Shown: positions 1-5,894, counted from the first letter of the stretch. The stretch: 11,249 nucleotides of DNA from Oxalobacteraceae bacterium UBA4003 (GCA_002384815.1 DGBN01000045.1:1-11249); one strand, 5' to 3'. The notes: generated by a model not told the origin, from the sequence alone. A program made the numbers and translations.

Positions 1-111
1 CGTCATATTCTGACCAAGAAAACCACAAAAAATAAACGTCAATTGCGTGGAGCTGTAGGTGTTCATGACACCAACATGAATTCCGTACGCGCAATGATGC
101 CGAACGCTTAA
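1..111 (+). CDS. rpmI: 50S ribosomal protein L35, C-terminal part
   Basis: The window opens inside this gene. Frame 1 gives 36 residues ending in NSVRAMMPNA before a TAA stop. L35 is a small basic protein of the large ribosomal subunit, usually about 65 residues, so roughly the last half is visible. The visible part is rich in Lys and Arg (ILTKKTTKNKRQLRG), as expected for an rRNA-binding protein, and carries the family's conserved C-terminal end. It lies 26 bases upstream of rplT. The two are normally cotranscribed with infC, and in E. coli L20 represses rpmI translation; the control site would lie outside this window. The identification rests on the sequence plus the rpmI-rplT-pheST order. 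Confidence 0.95.
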   Translation, partial: RHILTKKTTKNKRQLRGAVGVHDTNMNSVRAMMPNA

Positions 112-137
112 CCTCACTCAAATAATCAGGAGCAATC

Positions 138-497
138 ATGCCTAGAGTAAAACGTGGGGTCACAGCACGGGCCCGTCATAAGAAAGTCCTCGATCAAGCC
201 AAAGGCTATCGTGGTCGTCGCAGCAAGGTATACCGTATCGCCAAGCAAGCAGTCATGCGCGCTGGTCAATATGCATACCGCGATCGCCGTAACAAGAAAC
301 GTGTTTTCCGCGCATTGTGGATTACCCGTATCAACGCAGCATCGCGTGAACATGGTCTGACATACAGCGTGTTCATGAACGGTCTGAAACGCGCATCCAT
401 CGAGCTGGACCGTAAAGTCCTGGCTGATATGGCTGTGATGGACAAACCGGCATTCGCGGCAATCGTGAATCAGGTGAAAACTACCATCGCTGCTTAA
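138..497 (+). CDS. rplT: 50S ribosomal protein L20
   Basis: This encodes 119 residues, the normal length for L20, which binds 23S rRNA directly and is needed early in large-subunit assembly. The N-terminus MPRVKRGVTARARHKKVL and the segment GYRGRRSKVYRIAKQAVMRA are hallmark L20 sequence: a long, very basic N-terminal arm followed by a globular C-terminal half (RINAASREHGLTYSVFMNGL). The start is secured by a CAGGAG ribosome-binding site at 127-132, five bases before the ATG, and by exact agreement with the family N-terminus. It is the second ribosomal gene of the operon and precedes the pheS leader. The enterobacterial protein also acts as a translational repressor of rpmI; whether that holds here cannot be seen. 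Confidence 0.98.
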   Translation: MPRVKRGVTARARHKKVLDQAKGYRGRRSKVYRIAKQAVMRAGQYAYRDRRNKKRVFRALWITRINAASREHGLTYSVFMNGLKRASIELDRKVLADMAVMDKPAFAAIVNQVKTTIAA

Positions 498-500
498 GTT

Positions 501-623
501 GTGATCGTATGCACTGTCTTCGGGCAGTGCAGCAATATCCGAGAGCGGGGCAGGGTTCATACCTATGTCCCGTTTTTATTTTTGCCCTGCCTTTTTGGCT
601 TTCCTTTTCGGCTTACTTGCTAA
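501..623 (+). CDS. possible Phe-rich leader peptide upstream of pheS
   Basis: This is a tentative 40-codon frame. It begins with GTG three bases after the rplT stop, so it could only be reached by reinitiation since no ribosome-binding site is visible, and it ends with TAA at 621-623. Its tail reads PFLFLPCLFGFPFRLTC, with five UUU codons at 573, 579, 594, 600 and 606. The stop codon overlaps the AAGGA that serves pheS. Enterobacteria have a short Phe-rich leader peptide, pheM, at exactly this place. Against it: the tract is so T-rich that all three frames are Phe-rich, including an ATG frame at 565 (MSRFYFCPAFLAFLFG) that runs into pheS. Treat it as a candidate only. Confidence 0.2.
   Translation: MIVCTVFGQCSNIRERGRVHTYVPFLFLPCLFGFPFRLTC
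511..530 (+). other. UUCG-tetraloop hairpin downstream of rplT
   Basis: GCACTGTC and GGCAGTGC pair over eight base pairs (one G-U) around a C(UUCG)G tetraloop, an exceptionally stable RNA fold. No T-run follows directly, so it is not a terminator by itself. It could protect the rplT 3' end from exonucleases or act as an early element of the pheS leader. The structure is read from the sequence; the role is inferred. Confidence 0.6.
546..583 (+). terminator. terminator/attenuator hairpin in the pheS leader
   Basis: CGGGGCA at 546-552 pairs with TGTCCCG at 566-572 (one G-U). The stem continues inward with GGT/ACC around a TCAT loop, with a bulge at 565, and is followed by TTTTTATTTTT (573-583). 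This has the form of an intrinsic terminator. Because pheS lies only 58 bases beyond and has no obvious promoter of its own, readthrough would have to be permitted, which suggests attenuation as in the E. coli pheST operon. The 5' arm can alternatively pair with 585-591. Confidence 0.6.
549..596 (+). other. alternative long-range hairpin in the pheS leader
   Basis: GGCAGGG at 549-555 is perfectly complementary to CCCTGCC at 585-591, with 29 bases between, and TTTTT follows at 592-596. Its 5' arm overlaps the 5' arm of the hairpin at 546-572, so both cannot form together. It may therefore be an antiterminator for the first hairpin, or a weaker second terminator. The complementarity is seen directly; which function applies is inference. 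Confidence 0.45.
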
Positions 624-626
624 GGA
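622..626 (+). promoter_or_regulatory. pheS ribosome-binding site with long spacing
   Basis: AAGGA is the only purine-rich Shine-Dalgarno candidate before the pheS ATG. It sits 14 bases upstream, longer than the usual 5-10, with an A-rich spacer between. It overlaps the TAA stop of the Phe-rich frame at 501-623. Confidence 0.5.
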
Positions 627-640
627 CGAAAACAAACCGC

Positions 641-1657
641 ATGAATCCCCTAGACCAACTTGTCATTCAAGCCCAGACCGATTTCGCCGCCGCAGACGAT
701 GCCGCCGCGCTGGAAAACGCGAAAGCGAAGTACCTCGGTAAAACCGGACAGATCACTGAACAGATGAAGAGCCTGGGCAAGCTCGCGCCGGATGAGCGCA
801 AGACGCAAGGCGCTGTCATCAATTCTGCAAAAGTAAAGATCGAGTCTGCGTTGACGGCGCGTCGCGACGCTTTATCCAACGCACAGATGGAAGCCCGCCT
901 GAATGCGGAAGCCATCGACATCACCTTGCCTGGTCGCGGTCGCGGTACCGGCGGCATCCATCCTGTCATGCGTACATGGCAGCGCGTGGAAGAAATTTTC
1001 GGCTCTATCGGTTTCGACGTGGCAGACGGCCCCGAAATCGAAAATGACTGGACCAATTTCACTGCATTGAACAGCCCGGAAAATCATCCGGCACGTTCGA
1101 TGCAGGATACGTTTTACATCGAAGGCAAGGATACGCAAGACAAGCCTTTGCTATTGCGTACGCATACCAGCCCGATGCAAGTGCGCTATGCGCGCATGAA
1201 CAAACCGCCTATCCGCGTCATCGCGCCTGGCCGTACCTATCGCGTCGACAGCGATGCAACGCACTCGCCGATGTTCCATCAGGTTGAAGGTTTGTGGATA
1301 GACGAGAACATCAGTTTCGCCGACTTGAAAGGCGTGTACCTCAACTTCGTGAAAGCGTTTTTCGAAACCGACGACCTGCAGGTGCGCTTCCGTCCATCGT
1401 ATTTCCCGTTTACCGAACCATCGGCCGAGATCGATATCGCTTTCGGTAGCGGTCCGTTAAAAGGCCGCTGGCTGGAAGTGTCGGGTGCCGGCCAGGTGCA
1501 TCCGAACGTGATGCGCAATATGGGCTTCGATCCGGAACAGTTTATCGGCTTTGCGTTTGGATCCGGCCTTGAACGCCTGACGATGCTGCGTTACGGTATC
1601 AATGATTTGCGTCTGTTCTACGAAGGCGATTTGCGTTTCCTGAAACAATTCAACTAG
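641..1657 (+). CDS. pheS: phenylalanine--tRNA ligase alpha subunit
   Basis: This is the 338-residue catalytic subunit of the class II heterotetrameric (alpha2beta2) phenylalanyl-tRNA synthetase, which charges tRNA-Phe using ATP in the cytoplasm. An N-terminal coiled-coil tRNA-binding arm (about 1-90) is followed by the class II core. The motif 1 region contains GGIHPVM (104-110) and the conserved ENDWTNFTALN, HPARSMQDTFY. Motif 2 is around RTYRVDSDATHSPMFHQVEG (198-217). The Phe-pocket signature is FRPSYFPFTEPSAE (250-263), and motif 3 is GFAFGSGLERLTMLRYGI (303-320). The C-terminus DLRFLKQFN is typical of the family. The frame stays open upstream to 509, but MNPLDQL is the family-like start and follows AAGGA at 622-626. 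It precedes pheT, separated by 85 bases that hold a terminator-like hairpin. Confidence 0.97.
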   Translation: MNPLDQLVIQAQTDFAAADDAAALENAKAKYLGKTGQITEQMKSLGKLAPDERKTQGAVINSAKVKIESALTARRDALSNAQMEARLNAEAIDITLPGRGRGTGGIHPVMRTWQRVEEIFGSIGFDVADGPEIENDWTNFTALNSPENHPARSMQDTFYIEGKDTQDKPLLLRTHTSPMQVRYARMNKPPIRVIAPGRTYRVDSDATHSPMFHQVEGLWIDENISFADLKGVYLNFVKAFFETDDLQVRFRPSYFPFTEPSAEIDIAFGSGPLKGRWLEVSGAGQVHPNVMRNMGFDPEQFIGFAFGSGLERLTMLRYGINDLRLFYEGDLRFLKQFN

Positions 1658-1668
1658 CAGTAACAAGG

Positions 1669-1704
1669 CAGGGCATGCTGAACAAGCGCGTGCCCTGATT
1701 TTTT
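1669..1704 (+). terminator. intrinsic terminator-like hairpin between pheS and pheT
   Basis: CAGGGCATGC (1669-1678) pairs with GCGTGCCCTG (1688-1697): ten base pairs with one G-U and a nine-base loop. After one A come six T residues (1699-1704). It meets the textbook form of a Rho-independent terminator, yet lies between two genes whose products are needed in equal amounts, and pheT shows no convincing promoter. It is probably a partial terminator, an attenuator or an mRNA-processing/stability element. Confidence 0.7.
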
Positions 1705-1742
1705 CTGTATTTGTGATGTCTGTGGCAAAAGGTTTTTAAATC

Positions 1743-4172
1743 ATGCAATTTTCCGAAAGCTGGCTCCGTACGATGGTCGATCCGAACATGACGTCGGACG
1801 AATTGGCGCATATGTTGACGATGTCCGGTCTGGAAGTCGAAGAAGTCGAACCGGTCGCACCGCCATTTTCGAATGTCGTGGTTGCTGAAGTACGCGAGAT
1901 CGCCAAGCATCCGAACGCTGATCGCCTGAATGTTTGCAAGGTTGATGCCGGTACTGGCACCTTGTTGAACATCGTATGCGGTGCGCCTAATGTGCGCGCC
2001 GGTATGAAAGTTGTTTGCGCTTTGGCTGGTGCGATATTACCGCCGGGTGAAGATGGCAAACCGTTTGAGATCAAGGTAGGTGAATTGCGCGGCGTGGAAT
2101 CGCAAGGCATGTTGTGTTCGGCGAAAGAATTGAAATTGTCGGATGAGCAGGGCGGGCTGATGGACTTGCCAGCCGATGCGCCTATAGGCCAGAACTTCCG
2201 CGATTACTATCAACTCAATGACTTGAAATTCACGATCAAGCTCACACCGAACAAGGCAGACTGTTTGTCGGTTCTCGGTGTGGCGCGTGAAGTATCGGCA
2301 CTGACCGATACTCCATTGAAAACGCCATCGTATCAAGCGGTGGCAGCAACGATCAAAGATGTATTGCCGGTGACGGTTTCCGCGCCGGATTTGTGCGGTC
2401 GTTTTTCCGGCCGCATCATACGCGGCTTGAATGCCAAAGCGAATACGCCGGACTGGATGAAACAACGTCTGGAGCGTAGCGGCCAACGGCCGATTTCTGC
2501 ATTGGTGGATATTTCCAATTACGTCATGCTGGAACTGGGTCGCCCTACGCATGTGTTCGATCTGGATAAAATCCACGGCGGCCTGAATGTACGCTGGGGT
2601 AAAAAAGACGAATCGCTGAAACTTCTGAACGGCAACACGGTTGCCGTCGATGAGTGGATAGGTGTGATTGCCGACGACCGGCAGATCGAATCGCTGGCCG
2701 GCATCATGGGCGGCGACGCGACTGCTGTATCGCTGGACACACAAGATATTTATCTGGAAGCCGCATTCTGGTATCCGAATGCGATTCAGGGGCGCGCACG
2801 TCGTTTGAATTTCTCGACTGATGCGGCGCATCGTTTCGAGCGTGGTGTTGACTTTGCGACTACGGTCGAGCACATCGAACGCATTACTGCATTGATCGTC
2901 GAGATCTGTGGTCAACAAGGTAAAACAGTGGTTGGTCCTATCGATGACCATATCGTCAATCTGCCTAAACGCGATCCTGTCAGCGTGCGCACCGCGCGTG
3001 CTGTCAAGGTCATAGGCGTGGCATTGACCGATGCACAGATTGCCGACATCTTCACGCGTCTGGCTTTGCCATTCACGCAACAGGACGGCGTATTCTCGGT
3101 GACGCCGCCTTCCTATCGTTTCGATATTGAAATAGAAGAAGACCTGATCGAAGAAATTGCGCGCGTCTACGGTTTCGAGAATATCCCAGCCTTGCCGCCA
3201 GTCGCAGCGAATGCGATGCGCATTCGGCCTGAGAATACACGCTCGCTGTTTACGATTCGTCGCCAACTGGCCGATGCCGACTATCAGGAAGTGGTCAACT
3301 TCAGCTTTGTTGAGCAGGCGTGGGAAGCCGACTTCGCCGGCAACACCAATCCCATCAAATTGCTGAATCCGATTGCCAGCCAGATGAGCGTGATGCGTTC
3401 ATCGATGATAGGCAATCTGATCGCCAATGTGCGCCACAACCTGAACCGCAAGGTCGGTCGTATTCGCCTGTTTGAAATCGGTGCCGTTTATTTGCGCAAC
3501 AAGATTGATCAGGACGGCCCGCTCTCAGTTGCAGGTTACGATCAGCCCAAGCATGTTGCCGGAATTGCGTATGGCCCTGTCATGGAGGAGCAGTGGGGCC
3601 TGGATACACGCAATGTCGATTATTTCGATGTCAAAGCCGATCTGGAGGCCTTGTTTGCACCGAAGATGCTGACTTTCGCCAAAGCCGAGCATCCTGCACT
3701 GCATCCGGGTCGCTCGGCGAATGTTTTGCTCGATGCCAGGGTAATCGGTTTTATCGGCGAACTGCATCCGCGCTGGCAGCAAAAGTACGATTTGCCACTG
3801 GCGCCGGTTTTGTTCGAAATCGAGGCAAGTGGCTTGCAGCAAGTGGATGTTCCTTCCTACAAGGAAATATCCAAGTTCCCGGCGGTAACACGCGATCTGG
3901 CTCTGGTGGTCAAGCACACAGTTTCCATGCAGAATTTAATGGATGTTTTCCTTGCAGAAAAGAAATCGAATCCAGTTTGTAATGTCTTGCAAGTGGTTGT
4001 TTTATTTGATGAATATCGCGGCAAAGGCTTGGAATCCGACGAGAAAAGTCTTGCTTTCCGCTGCACCTTGCAAGATACTCAATTAACCTTGCAAGATGAT
4101 TTGATCGACGCTGCCATGGCAGCCTTGGTTACTGCTGCCGGTGCCAAACATGGGGCTAAATTACGTGCATGA
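1743..4172 (+). CDS. pheT: phenylalanine--tRNA ligase beta subunit
   Basis: This encodes 809 residues, normal for the long bacterial beta subunit, which binds tRNA and hydrolyses mischarged Tyr-tRNA-Phe. Domains in order: the N-terminal strip with SGLEVEEVEP; an EMAP-like OB-fold tRNA-binding domain (about 45-150; IAKHPNADRLNVCKVD, VCGAPNVRAGMKV, GVESQGMLCS); the B3/B4 editing module (about 210-385; H270 in GRPTHVFD and E339 in LEAAFW fall in its known active-site region); B5 (about 405-480; TPPSYRFDIEIEEDLIEE); a degenerate synthetase core; and a C-terminal ferredoxin-fold anticodon-binding domain (706-809; YKEISKFPAVTRDLALVV). An AAAAGG ribosome-binding site lies at 1727-1732, ten bases before the ATG. 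The stop overlaps a short ATG frame (ATGA at 4169-4172) and leads into ihfA. Confidence 0.97.
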   Translation: MQFSESWLRTMVDPNMTSDELAHMLTMSGLEVEEVEPVAPPFSNVVVAEVREIAKHPNADRLNVCKVDAGTGTLLNIVCGAPNVRAGMKVVCALAGAILPPGEDGKPFEIKVGELRGVESQGMLCSAKELKLSDEQGGLMDLPADAPIGQNFRDYYQLNDLKFTIKLTPNKADCLSVLGVAREVSALTDTPLKTPSYQAVAATIKDVLPVTVSAPDLCGRFSGRIIRGLNAKANTPDWMKQRLERSGQRPISALVDISNYVMLELGRPTHVFDLDKIHGGLNVRWGKKDESLKLLNGNTVAVDEWIGVIADDRQIESLAGIMGGDATAVSLDTQDIYLEAAFWYPNAIQGRARRLNFSTDAAHRFERGVDFATTVEHIERITALIVEICGQQGKTVVGPIDDHIVNLPKRDPVSVRTARAVKVIGVALTDAQIADIFTRLALPFTQQDGVFSVTPPSYRFDIEIEEDLIEEIARVYGFENIPALPPVAANAMRIRPENTRSLFTIRRQLADADYQEVVNFSFVEQAWEADFAGNTNPIKLLNPIASQMSVMRSSMIGNLIANVRHNLNRKVGRIRLFEIGAVYLRNKIDQDGPLSVAGYDQPKHVAGIAYGPVMEEQWGLDTRNVDYFDVKADLEALFAPKMLTFAKAEHPALHPGRSANVLLDARVIGFIGELHPRWQQKYDLPLAPVLFEIEASGLQQVDVPSYKEISKFPAVTRDLALVVKHTVSMQNLMDVFLAEKKSNPVCNVLQVVVLFDEYRGKGLESDEKSLAFRCTLQDTQLTLQDDLIDAAMAALVTAAGAKHGAKLRA

Positions 4173-4206
4173 CGAAGTCGCAACCCAAGCCGTGAATATA
4201 ACGAAT

Positions 4207-4620
4207 ATGAATGATGTGAATTCCGCTGAACTCCAATCCGTATTGGCCGCCGATCTCAACCGCGCAATGCTGGAGGCGCAGGTACGTTCGCAGGCGGAAA
4301 AGAATTTGCCGACCCTGACCAAAGCTGAGTTGGCGGAGTTGTTGTTCGAGCAAGTCGGCTTGAACAAACGCGAAGCCAAGGACATGGTTGAAACGTTTTT
4401 TGACGAAATCCGCAATGCGCTGGAGCGCGGTGAAGCGGTCAAACTATCCGGTTTCGGTAATTTTCAGTTGCGTGACAAACCGCAGCGCCCGGGCCGCAAT
4501 CCCAAAACTGGAGAAGAAATTCCCATTACTGCACGTCGCGTTGTCACCTTTCATGCCAGCCAAAAGCTGAAAGGCATGGTCGAGGTTTCCAGCCAGACTT
4601 CACTCGCGCATACCCGCTGA
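4207..4620 (+). CDS. ihfA: integration host factor subunit alpha
   Basis: IHF alpha pairs with IHF beta to bend DNA sharply at specific sites, acting in transcription, replication and recombination. From ATG 4207 it has 137 residues; E. coli IhfA has 99. The family fold starts at PTLTKAELAELLFEQVGLNKREAKDMV and continues through VKLSGFGNFQLRDK. The DNA-embracing arm is RPGRNPKTGEEIPITARR (94-111) with the intercalating proline at P99. The extra 34 N-terminal residues are Ala/Glu/Gln-rich and look helical. The start is uncertain: 4207 has no clear ribosome-binding site, the frame is open back to GTG 4141, GTG 4192 overlaps a short upstream frame, and TTG 4306 after a purine-rich stretch would give an E. 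coli-length protein. Its place behind pheT is the classical proteobacterial one. Confidence 0.93.
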   Translation: MNDVNSAELQSVLAADLNRAMLEAQVRSQAEKNLPTLTKAELAELLFEQVGLNKREAKDMVETFFDEIRNALERGEAVKLSGFGNFQLRDKPQRPGRNPKTGEEIPITARRVVTFHASQKLKGMVEVSSQTSLAHTR

Positions 4621-4625
4621 ACTAG

Positions 4626-5015
4626 ATGAACGAACGGATCAATAAAGCTGAATTGGCAACATTGCCGCCAATTCCTGCCAAACGCTATTTCACCATCGGT
4701 GAGGTTAGTGAATTGTGCGGCGTCAAGCCGCACGTTTTGCGCTATTGGGAGCAGGAATTCACCCAGTTGAAGCCGGTCAAGCGACGCGGAAACCGACGCT
4801 ATTATCAGCATCACGAAGTGTTGCTGATACGTCGTATCCGCGAACTGCTTTACGAACAGGGCTTTACCATCAGCGGTGCGCGTAACAAGCTGGATAGCCG
4901 GATTCTGGACGCGCGTAGCGATGAGGGTTTACCGCTGGATGCCGTGACCATCGATCCCAATGCTGTGCTTGCGATTCGTAGCGAGCTGATGGAAATTCTG
5001 ACTCTGCTGAAGTAA
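4626..5015 (+). CDS. MerR-family transcriptional regulator
   Basis: This is a 129-residue DNA-binding protein of the MerR family. Residues 21-60 form the winged helix-turn-helix: FTIGEVSELCGVKPHVLRYWE is the canonical recognition segment, and KRRGNRRYY the wing. Residues about 63-90 (EVLLIRRIRELLYEQGFTISGARNKL) form the helical linker. The C-terminal part is short and has no cysteine cluster like those of metal sensors; the only cysteine is C31 in the helix-turn-helix, so no ligand is indicated. It starts five bases after the ihfA stop with no good ribosome-binding site, suggesting coupled translation. A MerR gene of this type behind ihfA is a recurrent arrangement in beta- and some gammaproteobacteria; its targets are not known to me. 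Confidence 0.9.
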   Translation: MNERINKAELATLPPIPAKRYFTIGEVSELCGVKPHVLRYWEQEFTQLKPVKRRGNRRYYQHHEVLLIRRIRELLYEQGFTISGARNKLDSRILDARSDEGLPLDAVTIDPNAVLAIRSELMEILTLLK

Positions 5016-5023
5016 TATGCCTG

Positions 5024-5043
5024 CTTTCATGTCGAAAGTTTTT
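5024..5043 (+). terminator. weak terminator after the pheST-ihfA-merR genes
   Basis: CTTTC and GAAAG form a five-pair stem around ATGTC, followed directly by TTTTT. The stem is short and AT-rich, so termination may be partial. It sits nine bases after the merR stop, before the tRNA promoter. Confidence 0.4.
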
Positions 5044-5076
5044 GCGTTTTTGCATGACGAAAAAACAGCACTGCTC

Positions 5077-5085
5077 TGGTATAAT
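5077..5085 (+). promoter_or_regulatory. extended -10 promoter of the tRNA-Pro gene
   Basis: TGGTATAAT is a perfect TATAAT with the extended-10 TGN. Transcription would begin near 5092, five bases before the mature tRNA. A GC-rich discriminator (CGCGC) follows, as is common in stringently controlled stable-RNA promoters. No well-spaced -35 box is apparent; the nearest TTGCAT (5050-5055) is 24 bases away. Confidence 0.75.
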
Positions 5086-5096
5086 TTCGCGCTAGT

Positions 5097-5173
5097 CGGG
5101 GCGTAGCGCAGCCTGGTAGCGTACTTGCATGGGGTGCAAGGGGTCGTGTGTTCGAATCACACCGTCCCGACCA
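5097..5173 (+). tRNA. tRNA-Pro (anticodon GGG)
   Basis: This is a complete 77-base cloverleaf. Acceptor stem CGGGGCG/CGTCCCG (one G-U), discriminator A and encoded CCA at 5171-5173. The D arm is GCGC-AGCCTGGTA-GCGT. The anticodon stem CTTGC/GCAAG holds loop ATGGGGT, giving anticodon GGG, which reads proline CCC and CCU codons. The T arm is GTGTG-TTCGAAT-CACAC. It is a single-gene transcription unit with its own promoter and terminator. The 3' end shows no adjacent integrated element or duplicated tail. Confidence 0.97.
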
Positions 5174-5181
5174 AGGAATTC

Positions 5182-5220
5182 AAAGGGTTGCAGTTTTTAC
5201 TGTAGCCCTTTTTTATTTTT
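5182..5220 (+). terminator. intrinsic terminator of the tRNA-Pro gene
   Basis: AAAGGGTTGCAG (5182-5193) pairs with CTGTAGCCCTTT (5200-5211) over 12 positions including G-U pairs, with a six-base loop. The T-rich tail is TTTTTTATTTTT (5209-5220). It lies nine bases after the tRNA CCA end. Confidence 0.88.
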
Positions 5221-5376
5221 ACTCATCGATCTGCATTCGGCTACAGGAAAAGATTTTGTCCGCTTTGTGATGAGGCGATAGGGCGAGCCATTTTGAAAAA
5301 ATATGGTTTCTCTATTAATGAGCTGGCTTGTTTTATTTCTTCATGTCTTCGATGAGCTCGCAACCGATTCAGGAAA
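5221..5376. other. non-coding interval before the nitrate-reductase-associated gene
   Basis: No gene is supported here. It is the only upstream space available for a promoter of the next gene. TTGAAA (5293-5298) and TATTAA (5313-5318) resemble -35 and -10 boxes but are only 14 bases apart, so no promoter is called. I found no FNR-type TTGAT-N4-ATCAA palindrome. Confidence 0.4.
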
Positions 5377-5427
5377 ATGATGAAAAGTAACCACTTGCAT
5401 CAACATCGCTTTGGCTCTGCCATCTGA
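5377..5427 (+). CDS. possible 16-codon upstream ORF
   Basis: ATG at 5377 (or a second ATG at 5380) follows AGGAAA at 5371-5376 and encodes MMKSNHLHQHRFGSAI, ending in TGA at 5425-5427. The main ATG of the next gene begins two bases later and has no clear ribosome-binding site of its own. This geometry fits translational coupling. No similarity to a known leader peptide is recognised; three His codons lie close together. It could also be chance. Confidence 0.35.
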   Translation: MMKSNHLHQHRFGSAI

Positions 5428-5429
5428 TC

Positions 5430-5894
5430 ATGATGAGGCTTTTTGATTTCGAACAGGACGGGCGTTATCCTTTGCGCCGTATTCCGATGATCATGCGTTT
5501 CAATCTGGATGCATGCGGAATAAAAATATCGCTTACCGCGTGGATTACGCTCAGTCGCGATGAGCGCGAGCAACTCATCAATATGCCGTGCACGTCGGAA
5601 GCGGAAAGCAATGTCTATCGCGAACGGATTATCGCCATGCTGGCGCCGCATGCCGATAATCCGGATGCGGCGATCGAGTTTGTCGAAACGGAGATGTCAC
5701 AGGCCTGGAAGGATCGTCATGCGATTCCACAGACCGTACTGGCTACGCTGATGGAACTGGCTTTGCCTGCACCTACTCTTGCACAATGGTCGGCTCTGAG
5801 CGATCTGCAACGTTTTGCCTTGATCAAGCTGACGCGCTCGGGGCACAAAAATGCCAGTCTTCTTCCTGCGCTGAAAGAATTTGGCTTGGCCTGA
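5430..5894 (+). CDS. nitrate reductase-associated family protein
   Basis: This is a 154-residue soluble protein with no signal peptide or membrane segment. I recognise the N-terminal pattern LFDFEQDGRYPLRRIPMIMRFNLDACGIKISL as the small 'conserved nitrate reductase-associated protein' family (Nitr_red_assoc, Pfam), in which the FDFE...IPM..RFKLD.CGIKL core is the signature. C29 and C54 are the candidate conserved cysteines. The family is named from genomic association with assimilatory nitrate reductase; its biochemical role is unknown to me. No nitrate transporter or reductase gene lies in this window, so the association is not supported locally. The first in-frame ATG after an in-frame stop at 5388 is used; alternative start ATG 5433. 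A hairpin terminator follows at 5929. Confidence 0.8.
   Translation: MMRLFDFEQDGRYPLRRIPMIMRFNLDACGIKISLTAWITLSRDEREQLINMPCTSEAESNVYRERIIAMLAPHADNPDAAIEFVETEMSQAWKDRHAIPQTVLATLMELALPAPTLAQWSALSDLQRFALIKLTRSGHKNASLLPALKEFGLA

Noticed and set aside
509..640. In-frame 44-codon N-terminal extension of pheS
   Set aside because: It crosses the leader hairpins, is not PheS-like, and the normal PheS N-terminus begins at ATG 641.
1711..1739. Possible promoter for pheT (TTGTGA and TTTTAA, 17 apart)
   Set aside because: The predicted transcription start would fall at or after the pheT ATG, and the -10 is poor.
2037..3266. 409-codon open frame antisense to pheT
   Set aside because: It has no recognisable domain and lies entirely opposite a highly conserved gene; the long open frame is a by-product of pheT codon usage.
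5050..5055. TTGCAT as -35 box for tRNA-Pro
   Set aside because: The 24-base distance to TATAAT is too long; the extended -10 TGN better explains the promoter.
5221..5429. FNR- or NarL-type site before the nitrate-reductase-associated gene
   Set aside because: I looked for TTGAT-N4-ATCAA and paired heptamers and found no convincing match.
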